Shown here: positions 9,134 through 15,950 of the stretch, piece after piece
Position numbering within the stretch: position 1 is the stretch's first letter
How the letters are laid out: each line of letters begins with the position of its first letter
Notes under the pieces: generated by a model
The model's input: the letters and a program-made list of their open reading frames with translations, nothing else
Told to the model about the DNA's origin: nothing
The model's database searches: none
Assembly (NCBI GenBank): GCA_964410125.1
Contig: CAYPGQ010000011.1
Coordinates: forward strand, 14,944-78,943
DNA: 64,000 nt
Direction: 5' to 3'
DNA from: G020348385 sp964410125
GTDB taxonomy: Bacteria; Acidobacteriota; Aminicenantia; Aminicenantales; Aminicenantaceae
Made by a program: the position numbers and the translations under genes

Positions 9134-11718
9134 AAAGAAAAAAAGATACGCCGCCTGCTTTAGCGGCCTGGATATTATCAAAAATTACACGCGGTGAAGA
9201 GCGCCTCTCGATCCGGAGCGACTTTTCCGAGATCTATGAAGAACTGGCTGCTGAGGAAGGAACCTTGAAAGCCAGAAGATGGTACTGGACTCAAGTTCTG
9301 AGGTCCATTCCTATGTTTGTATTAAATCATTTGTATTGGAGTGCGGAGATGTTTAAAAATTATTTTAAAATTGCTTTACGGAATATTAAAAGGCATAAAG
9401 GATTCACATCTATAAATATTGTTGGCCTTTCTATTTCGATCGCTTGTATCATCTTAATATTGCTCTATGTGTACCATGAAATATCGTTTGATGCCTATCA
9501 TGAGGACGTTGACCGTATTTACAGAGCCGCCTTGAATCTAGGAGAAAATGAAACGGCAAGGGTTTCAGGGCCTCTGGTATCCACGTTAAAGAGCGATTAT
9601 CCAGAAGTTAAATACGCTGCTGGAATTTTTCGAATGGAGAGACCGGTTGTTCAACATAAGGATAAAAAGTTTTATGAAACGCGGATTGTCCTGGCAAATT
9701 CGGATATATTTAATATTTTTAATATTCCTTTTTTAAAAGGAAATCCCGATACGGCTCTAGATGGTCCAGGAAAAATCGTCCTCACCCAACAAATGTCAGA
9801 AAAATATTTTGGGGCCTCGGATCCTTTAGGTGAGCCGATCCAAATCTCAGGAGATAATTACGAAGTCACAGGGATTGTAGCCAATCCGCGTTCGAACACA
9901 CACCTTAAGTGCGACTTTATTGGATCCTTGGAAAGTTTTAAAGAGCCGGATACAGTTATGGAATGGACCTGGTGTGGACTTTATACCTATGTCAAGCTAT
10001 CCCCCAACTCTGATCCTCTCGCCTTTGAAGAGAAGATTCGGAATATTGCCGACAGATACATAAAAGATTATTTAAATGAAAGAGGATGGACATACAATTA
10101 TTTTTTGCAGCCCCTTCGGAAAATTCATCTCTTTTCACATTTAGGTGCAGAATATGAAAAACCCGGAAACCCGACTTATATTTACTTACTTTCAGTTTTG
10201 GGTGTTTTTATTTTGTTGATTGCATGTTTGAACTATGTGAATCTCTCAACTGCCCGAGCCGCAAAAAGAGCAAAAGAAGTCGCTGTCCGGAAAGTAATCG
10301 GGGCCCAACGCCTTCAACTCATTCGGCAATTTCTCGGTGAATCCATATTGTTCTCTCTATTATCGACTGTGATGGCTCTTGTCATAGTCCGTACGGCTCT
10401 GCCAATCTTGAATGGATTAACCCAGATTAACTTCACCATGAAAAGTCTCTTACAAACTCATCTGCTCATAATCGTGTTAGGTCTCGCTTTTTTTGTCGGA
10501 ATTCTCGCCGGTCTTTATCCGGCATTGTTTTTATCCTTATTCAAACCGGAGTCGATATTTAAAAAACAGGCAGGTACCAGCCATCAAAATATACTGTTTC
10601 GGCGGATTCTTGTCACCAGTCAATTTTGTATTTCCATTTTCCTTATTATTGGGACTCTTGCAATTCATACACAATTGTTTTTCATGAAGAATCATCCCCT
10701 TGGATTTGATAAATCACAAAAGCTTATCGTTCCTGCTAAGTTGGGAAATAATTATGAGACAATCAAAAATGAATTTCTAGGTCACCCCTCTATCATTGGG
10801 GCCACAGCTTCATGGAGCTCTCCTGGCCAAAGCCCTTGGTTCGTAAGTACCCGGCTTCTCGATCAAGCAGATAATAAAGAGCAAGGAATGCATTATCAAT
10901 TTGTTGATTATGATTATGTCTCTGAGTACAAAATGAAAATGGTGGCAGGAAGGGAATTTGAAAAAACGATCAGCAGTGATGAAGGAGGTTCGGTCATTCT
11001 GAATGAAACAGCAGCTAGAGCCTTTGGATGGACACCTGTGGATGCAATAGGTAAACATATCCAGGGACTGGGAAGAGAGGCTCGGCATATCCGGGAGGTT
11101 ATTGGAGTTATTGAAGATTTTCATTTCCAGGGCCTGCAGAAATCCATTGAATCCATGGTGATGATGGTTTATCCCAGCGTTTTTAGAACACTCACTTTCA
11201 ACCTTAAAACAGATGAATTGAGAGAGACTTTATCCTTCATAGAACGGAAATGGAATGAATTGCATTTAGGAGAAGTGTTTAGTTATTATTTTCTCGATGA
11301 TGACTTTAATCGATATTACCTCTCAGAAGATAGGGTGGGGAGACTATTTTCTGTTTTTGCCAGCCTTGCTATTTTCCTGTCCTGCTTAGGTCTGTTTGGA
11401 TTGGCATCGTTTACTGCTGAGCAGCGTACAAAAGAGATTGGAATACGCAGAATCCTTGGCGCTTCTTTGTCTGGCGTTGTGGTTCTCTTGACCAAGGAAT
11501 TTGTTAGACTAGTAGCAGTGGCTAACATTATTGCCTGGCCCATCGCCTATTATTTTATAAACAAATGGCTGCAGAACTTTGCCTACCGAATAAATATGGG
11601 GATATGGATTTTTATTTTGTCAGCTGCTCTAGCTATAACTATTGCGCTATGCACCGTCAGCTACCAATCCATCAAAGCCGCACGTGAAAATCCCATTGAT
11701 TCCCTGCGGTATGAGTGA
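9130..11718 (+). CDS. ABC permease with PadR-linked prefix (FtsX/MacB type)
   Basis: 862 residues. The prefix (residues 1-73) is nearly identical to that of the permease at 1779, but from Met74 onward (MFKNYFKIALRNIKRHKG) the protein is a different family member. TM1 (INIVGLSISIACIILILLYVY), periplasmic domain, FtsX domain 1 (KEVAVRKVIGAQRLQL), middle helix (RRILVTSQFCISIFLIIG), second periplasmic domain and FtsX domain 2 (QRTKEIGIRRILGAS) are intact. It ends NPIDSLRYE. This is a chimera of a shared control region and prefix with its own permease body. Substrate unknown. Confidence 0.92.
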   Translation: MKRKKDTPPALAAWILSKITRGEERLSIRSDFSEIYEELAAEEGTLKARRWYWTQVLRSIPMFVLNHLYWSAEMFKNYFKIALRNIKRHKGFTSINIVGLSISIACIILILLYVYHEISFDAYHEDVDRIYRAALNLGENETARVSGPLVSTLKSDYPEVKYAAGIFRMERPVVQHKDKKFYETRIVLANSDIFNIFNIPFLKGNPDTALDGPGKIVLTQQMSEKYFGASDPLGEPIQISGDNYEVTGIVANPRSNTHLKCDFIGSLESFKEPDTVMEWTWCGLYTYVKLSPNSDPLAFEEKIRNIADRYIKDYLNERGWTYNYFLQPLRKIHLFSHLGAEYEKPGNPTYIYLLSVLGVFILLIACLNYVNLSTARAAKRAKEVAVRKVIGAQRLQLIRQFLGESILFSLLSTVMALVIVRTALPILNGLTQINFTMKSLLQTHLLIIVLGLAFFVGILAGLYPALFLSLFKPESIFKKQAGTSHQNILFRRILVTSQFCISIFLIIGTLAIHTQLFFMKNHPLGFDKSQKLIVPAKLGNNYETIKNEFLGHPSIIGATASWSSPGQSPWFVSTRLLDQADNKEQGMHYQFVDYDYVSEYKMKMVAGREFEKTISSDEGGSVILNETAARAFGWTPVDAIGKHIQGLGREARHIREVIGVIEDFHFQGLQKSIESMVMMVYPSVFRTLTFNLKTDELRETLSFIERKWNELHLGEVFSYYFLDDDFNRYYLSEDRVGRLFSVFASLAIFLSCLGLFGLASFTAEQRTKEIGIRRILGASLSGVVVLLTKEFVRLVAVANIIAWPIAYYFINKWLQNFAYRINMGIWIFILSAALAITIALCTVSYQSIKAARENPIDSLRYE
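9338..9351 (+). promoter_or_regulatory. internal ribosome site and ATG at prefix/permease junction
   Basis: GGAG at 9338-9341, seven bases, ATG at 9349-9351 in frame; a second GGAG directly abuts the ATG. Candidate second start. Confidence 0.42.
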
Positions 11719-11745
11719 AAAACCGTTCATTAACTAAATCCAACT

Positions 11746-11761
11746 ATTATTATCTAATAAT
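11746..11761 (+). promoter_or_regulatory. inverted repeat before toxin-antitoxin pair
   Basis: ATTATTA-TC-TAATAAT, perfect 7-bp arms, 47 bases before the antitoxin ATG in very AT-rich DNA. Toxin-antitoxin operons usually autoregulate through such a site; here it is inferred from position. Confidence 0.4.
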
Positions 11762-11808
11762 AATTTTAGCTTGCTTTTGTTTATTTTTTATGTTAGTTTT
11801 TTATTGAT

Positions 11809-12036
11809 ATGTCTAAAACAACATTAGCCGTTAAGGTTGATTACAAAATCGCAAATAAGGTAAAAACATTCTGTAGGGAACGGGGAATCAAGTATGGCTT
11901 TTTTGTAGAAAAAGCCCTTGAAGAACGTATCGAGAGAGAGGAGCTGAAAGAAGATTTACTGGATTTGAAGACTTTAAGTTCTTTGGAAAAAGAAGCCATT
12001 TCTATCGAAGATTATCTCAAAAAAAGGCGTGTATAA
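11809..12036 (+). CDS. putative antitoxin, ribbon-helix-helix-like
   Basis: 75 residues. The N-terminus (MSKTTLAVKVDYKIANKVKT) has the alternating strand pattern of ribbon-helix-helix DNA-binding antitoxins, followed by two helices and a highly charged tail (EREELKEDLLDLKTLSS...SIEDYLKKRRV) of the kind that wraps the toxin. It overlaps the next gene by eight bases, the standard order antitoxin then toxin. The family is not assigned with certainty. The pair sits between permease cassettes, next to a permease remnant, so it probably arrived by insertion. Confidence 0.75.
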   Translation: MSKTTLAVKVDYKIANKVKTFCRERGIKYGFFVEKALEERIEREELKEDLLDLKTLSSLEKEAISIEDYLKKRRV

Positions 12037-12277
12037 AATACTCCTGCTTCCCCCGGTTCAAAAAGACCTGGATGAATTTAGAGGAAAATCATTCGATATT
12101 CTAGTAAGGAAGATCAATTCCCTTAAAGAAAATCCCAGGCCTCATGGATGTCTTAAACTCACAGCAGAACAAGGATATCGTATCCGGTCAGGAAACTATC
12201 GGATAATCTATAGAATTGATGACAAAAAAAAGGAAGTCTTCGTTTACCGGATTAAGCACAGAAAAGAAGCTTATTGA
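12029..12277 (+). CDS. RelE/ParE-family toxin
   Basis: 82 residues from a GTG start inside the antitoxin gene. Typical RelE/ParE features are visible: a KDL(D)EFRGK first helix, LKENPRPHGCLKLTAEQGYRIRSGNYRIIYRID in the middle, and VFVYRIKHRKEAY at the end. The Arg-rich core and terminal HRKEAY with His and Tyr fit RelE-type mRNA interferases more than gyrase-directed ParE, but the sequence alone does not settle it. The full length is preserved, so the module may be active. Confidence 0.88.
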   Translation: MYKILLLPPVQKDLDEFRGKSFDILVRKINSLKENPRPHGCLKLTAEQGYRIRSGNYRIIYRIDDKKKEVFVYRIKHRKEAY

Positions 12278-12384
12278 AGCAGCAGCTTACATAACTTTTT
12301 CCACGACCAACTGTTTGAATCCCGTCTCTGTCTCGCGGATGTAGTAAAAACGGCTTTTACGAGCCATAAAGATTTTCCTGATAA

Positions 12385-12636
12385 TTCTCATTCTTCGACA
12401 TCAAATACATCTATCTGTTCTCTTCCATAAGGTTTTTACTTCTAACCATTGGCTGGCCCATTGCCTATTTTCTCATGAACAAATGGCTGCAGAACTATGC
12501 CTACAGGATTGATTTGAGTGTATGGATTTTCATTCTCTCCGGGCTGGCAGCTTTCTGTATCGCGCTTATTACTGTCAGCTACCAGTCTATCAAAGCCGCC
12601 TCGGCCAATCCAGTCGATTCGCTACGGTATGAGTGA
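12385..12636 (+). pseudogene. permease remnant (internally deleted)
   Basis: In frame with the terminal NPVDSLRYE and stop (TGA 12634-12636), the DNA reads FDIKYIYLFSSIRFLLLTI, which resembles the start of the first FtsX domain (compare NYDIKYIYIYSSIAFLILIV at 20.0 kb), joined directly to GWPIAYFLMNKWLQNYAYRI, the last two helices. Several hundred codons between are missing. A stop at 12382 closes the frame upstream. Bases 12475-12600 are identical to 15546-15671 in the next intact permease. This is the stump of a former cassette. Bases 12278-12384 between the toxin and this stump hold nothing recognisable. Confidence 0.8.
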
Positions 12637-12684
12637 GATCTAATACCGGAGGATTTTGAGTCCGGCCCACAAATTTTTTATGGA

Positions 12685-12719
12685 AACCTTTTTGATCGAA
12701 ATGACGTATATACTATATA
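12685..12719 (+). promoter_or_regulatory. shared cassette promoter block with odd palindrome
   Basis: AACCTTTTT (12685-12693), 11 bases, CGTATATAC. The palindrome TATATA-C-TATATA covers 12707-12719. The PadR ATG is at 12761 behind a GGAG. Confidence 0.5.
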
Positions 12720-12760
12720 ATATGTTTAAATAATGTTAGACAAATATATGGAGTTGCATC

Positions 12761-13102
12761 ATGGGCATGCTTTCGCGAACCGATGAGATGATACTGCTGG
12801 CGGTCTTGCGGCTCGAGGATAACGCATACGGAGTCACCATCGCCGATATGCTAACCCAGACTTCCGAAAAGAAATGGGTGTTAGGCGCGGTCTATGTGCC
12901 CCTCGAGCGTTTGGAGAAGAAAGGATATCTTTGTAGCTACCTTGGAAAATCCACAAAAATGCGCGGCGGCCGGAGCAAAAGACTGTACAAACTCACCAAA
13001 AACGGCCTCGATGTTTTGATAAAAACAAAAACCCAGGAACAATCGATCTGGGCGAACGTTACCATCTCCAGTCTGGAAAAAGGCTATGACACAAAAAATT
13101 AA
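12761..13102 (+). CDS. PadR-family transcriptional regulator
   Basis: 113 residues beginning MGMLSRTDEMILLAVLRLEDNAYGVTI. The winged helix (WVLGAVYVPLERLEKKGYL), wing (GGRSKRLYKLTKNGLDVL) and C-terminal helix (EQSIWANVTI) are complete. A GGAG lies seven bases before the ATG. It overlaps the following permease by 17 bases, so translation is coupled. Likely an autorepressor of this cassette, through the palindromic region at 12707-12719 (inference). Confidence 0.92.
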   Translation: MGMLSRTDEMILLAVLRLEDNAYGVTIADMLTQTSEKKWVLGAVYVPLERLEKKGYLCSYLGKSTKMRGGRSKRLYKLTKNGLDVLIKTKTQEQSIWANVTISSLEKGYDTKN

Positions 13103-15707
13103 AGAGCCCCCCCCTTCCTGGCTCTGCAAATGGCTGATCAAGAGGATTTTCAAAGATGAAGGAGAAACAAAACTCGGTGATTTTATGGAAATATACAGCA
13201 CCATTGATGAAGAGAAGGGGCCGCTTCAAGCCAGGCTTCAGTTCTGGGGATATCTGATTCGGTCAATACCCGAGTATTTCAAAGATACTTTATGCATAGG
13301 AGGAACCATGCTTAAAAACTATATCAAAATCGCTTTAAGAAACATCAAAAGGAACAAAGGGTATTCCTTTATCAATATCGCCGGACTTGCTGTGGGAATG
13401 GCATGCTGCCTGTTTATTCTTTTTTATGTTCTCTATGAATTCAGTTATGATACTTTCCATGAAGATGCGGACAGAATATACCGGGTTGCCATGGAATTCC
13501 GTGCAAAAGACCAGCCTGTGAAATATGGAGCTGTCACTCCTCCACCCGTTGCCCCTGCAATCCTCGAAAATTTTGCCGAAGTTGAGTATGCCGTACGTAT
13601 TACCCAGGGTAGTGGTATTGTGAAACATGGGGAAAAACAGTTTTTTGAAGACAGAATCTATTATGCAGACCAGTCGTTCTTTAACATTTTTACGTTTCCG
13701 CTTATTAAAGGTGATTCTGGAACGGTATTAAAAGAGCCCTACACAGCTGTTCTTACGGATAGTACTGCAGAAAAATATTTCGGCAGTGAAGATCCAGTGG
13801 GCAAAACAATATCGATTAATTACGAAAGGGATTACAAAATTACAGGCGTTATAGAAGACGTCCCGCCAAATTCTCATTTCAATTTTGATCTTTTGTTTTC
13901 TTTTGTTCCTATAGAAGAATCTTTCCAGAATGCTTCTATCGGTAAATTGTGGTTCAGTCATAGCTATTACACCTATATCAAAACCATAAGTGAGAATCTA
14001 TCACCCGCTTTTATTGAAGGGATGTATAATTTATCGGCTAATATTATCGGAGATTTTGAAAAAAAGGTCGGATTTGAGCAGCGGTTTTTTCTTCAGCCGT
14101 TAAAGGACATCTATTTGACGTCGAATCTCGGTTTTGAACCGGGCAGCACCGGAAAAAAAGTCTATCTTTATTATTTTATTGCAATTGCAGTTTTTGTTTT
14201 AATCATTGCCAGTATTAATTTTGTCAATCTGTCCACTGCCCGCTCTACCGGAAGGGCGCTTGAGGTTGGAATAAGAAAAGTGGTAGGAGCTGAGAAAAAG
14301 CAATTGATTAATCAATTCCTAGGTGAAGCTTTCTTTACTACGATTATTTCAGCGGGGATTGCCATGCTGACAATTCTTTTTTGCCTCCCGTATTTCAAGA
14401 ATCTTACAGGGAAGGATATAGGAATTCATTTTATCAATACAGGCATCATTTTATGTATAATTCTTATTCCCCTTGCAGTCGGACTACTTGCCGGTAGTTA
14501 TCCTGCTTTTTTTCTTTCTGCATTTCACCCGATTGATACGTTAAAAGGAGCTTTCGGACATACGAAAAAGGGGAGAACACTGCGCAAAGGTCTGGTTATA
14601 TTTCAGTTTGCTGTTTCAATTCTCCTCATTATAAGTACGATAATTGTTTCTCAACAATTGAGTTTCATGAGAAACCGGGATCTCGGATTTGATAAAGAAC
14701 AGATTGTCGTTCTTTCGTTGCGGGGTTCCGGGGAGGCCCGTCAAAAATATAACGTTCTTAAAAATGAATTCATTAAACATTCCACAATAGTATCCGCATC
14801 TGCCTCTTACACCGTTCCGGGAAGAAATCCCAGCAGCAACGCAATGCTTCCCGAAGGATTCACAGGTGATCAGTGGCAGACTTTTTTGATAAACTGGGCA
14901 GATTATGATTATCTTGAAACGTATAAGATTAAGCTGGCTGTGGGGAGGGATTTTTCACGCGATTTTGAAAGCGATAAAAATGGTGCCTTCATTTTGAACG
15001 AAGCGGCGGTAAAATCTCTCGGGTGGAATTCTCCTGAAGATGCGATTGGAAAAACTTGGAATCTCGGCAACCGCAGGAAAGGAAAAGTAATCGGTGTGAC
15101 AAAAGACTACCATTTCAACTCACTGCATCATGAGATATCACCCCTCGTCATTCATCTTGATCCCAATAATTTTGTTTACCTGTCCCTGAGGTTTACAACC
15201 GCTTCCGTTTCGGAGACATTATCTTTTGTTGAGGAAACATGGCAAGAGCTTGTACCGGACGAACCGTTCAGTTACTTCTTTCTTAATGAGGATTTCGCCA
15301 GGCAGTACAGCGCTGATGAACAAGTGCAGGCTATTGTCACTCTGTTCACGATTATAGGAATGGTAATCGCATGCCTTGGACTTTTCGGACTTGTTTCTTT
15401 TTCCGTAGAGCAGCGAAAAAAAGAGATTGGGATTCGCAAAGTACTGGGATCAGCGAATCACAAAATTGTCTCCCTGCTCGCCAAAGACTTTTTAATATTA
15501 GTGCTTATCGCGAATGTCGTGGCAATTCCGGTCGGTTGGTTATCAATGAACAAATGGCTGCAGAACTATGCCTACAGGATTGATTTGAGTGTATGGATTT
15601 TCATTCTCTCCGGGCTGGCAGCTTTCTGTATCGCGCTTATTACTGTCAGCTACCAGTCTATCAAAGCCGCCACAGCCAATCCGGTCGATTCGCTGCGGTA
15701 TGAGTGA
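13086..15707 (+). CDS. ABC permease with PadR-linked prefix (FtsX/MacB type)
   Basis: 873 residues. The prefix (residues 1-74: PPPSWLCKWLIKRIF, LGDFMEIYSTI, LQARLQFWGYLIRSIPEY) precedes Met75-LKNYIKIALRNIKRNKGYS. TM1 (FINIAGLAVGMACCLFILFYVL), periplasmic domain, FtsX domain 1 (LEVGIRKVVGAEKKQL), middle helix (RKGLVIFQFAVSILLIIS), second periplasmic domain and FtsX domain 2 (QRKKEIGIRKVLGSA) follow. It ends NPVDSLRYE. A run of eight C bases at 13107-13114 lies at codons 8-10, a possible slippage site. Its 3' end shares a 126-base identical stretch with the remnant at 12475-12600. Confidence 0.92.
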   Translation: MTQKIKEPPPSWLCKWLIKRIFKDEGETKLGDFMEIYSTIDEEKGPLQARLQFWGYLIRSIPEYFKDTLCIGGTMLKNYIKIALRNIKRNKGYSFINIAGLAVGMACCLFILFYVLYEFSYDTFHEDADRIYRVAMEFRAKDQPVKYGAVTPPPVAPAILENFAEVEYAVRITQGSGIVKHGEKQFFEDRIYYADQSFFNIFTFPLIKGDSGTVLKEPYTAVLTDSTAEKYFGSEDPVGKTISINYERDYKITGVIEDVPPNSHFNFDLLFSFVPIEESFQNASIGKLWFSHSYYTYIKTISENLSPAFIEGMYNLSANIIGDFEKKVGFEQRFFLQPLKDIYLTSNLGFEPGSTGKKVYLYYFIAIAVFVLIIASINFVNLSTARSTGRALEVGIRKVVGAEKKQLINQFLGEAFFTTIISAGIAMLTILFCLPYFKNLTGKDIGIHFINTGIILCIILIPLAVGLLAGSYPAFFLSAFHPIDTLKGAFGHTKKGRTLRKGLVIFQFAVSILLIISTIIVSQQLSFMRNRDLGFDKEQIVVLSLRGSGEARQKYNVLKNEFIKHSTIVSASASYTVPGRNPSSNAMLPEGFTGDQWQTFLINWADYDYLETYKIKLAVGRDFSRDFESDKNGAFILNEAAVKSLGWNSPEDAIGKTWNLGNRRKGKVIGVTKDYHFNSLHHEISPLVIHLDPNNFVYLSLRFTTASVSETLSFVEETWQELVPDEPFSYFFLNEDFARQYSADEQVQAIVTLFTIIGMVIACLGLFGLVSFSVEQRKKEIGIRKVLGSANHKIVSLLAKDFLILVLIANVVAIPVGWLSMNKWLQNYAYRIDLSVWIFILSGLAAFCIALITVSYQSIKAATANPVDSLRYE
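13298..13310 (+). promoter_or_regulatory. internal ribosome site and ATG at prefix/permease junction
   Basis: AGGAGG at 13298-13303, four bases, ATG at 13308-13310 in frame. Here it encodes Gly-Gly-Thr-Met, so the motif lies in a different codon phase than in the Trp-Ser cassettes. Confidence 0.5.
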
Positions 15708-15759
15708 ATAGAGGGTCTTAAATCTCATAATTTTCATCTATCAGCTAAAATATTATTGC

Positions 15760-15810
15760 AACCTTTTTCAGAAAGCCGCGTATATATTAATATCCATGGT
15801 GGATATTAAT
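15760..15810 (+). promoter_or_regulatory. shared cassette promoter block with 25-bp perfect palindrome
   Basis: AACCTTTTT (15760-15768), 10 bases, CGTATAT, then a perfect inverted repeat at 15786-15810: arms ATTAATATCCA and TGGATATTAAT around TGG. It precedes a PadR gene that has lost its DNA-binding core, so the operator outlived its local regulator. Confidence 0.65.
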
Positions 15811-15821
15811 CGGATAAAATC

Positions 15822-15950
15822 ATGCCAAAACTCATGACACGCAATGAAGAGATCCATTCGGATGGCAAGCGGGAACCGCAGAAGCTCAAAAGAGTCCACG
15901 AAAAGGTTTGGGCAAGCATTCCGGAGATTTCTTTGGAGAACAGGAAGTGA
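15822..15950 (+). pseudogene. PadR remnant, core deleted in frame
   Basis: A 42-codon open frame. It begins MPKLMTRNEEI, the usual PadR start, and jumps to KLKRVHEKVWASIPEISLENRK, the usual PadR C-terminal helix. About 65 codons holding the winged helix are missing, without a frameshift. The TGA overlaps the GTG of the permease as GTGA, so translational coupling is preserved. The short product cannot bind DNA as PadR does; it may survive as a leader peptide that delivers ribosomes to the permease (inference). Confidence 0.8.

Noticed and set aside
15908..15946. Upstream start for the permease at 15.9 kb
   Set aside because: It would overlap the PadR remnant in another frame; GTG 15947 reproduces the 4-base overlap of sibling cassettes.
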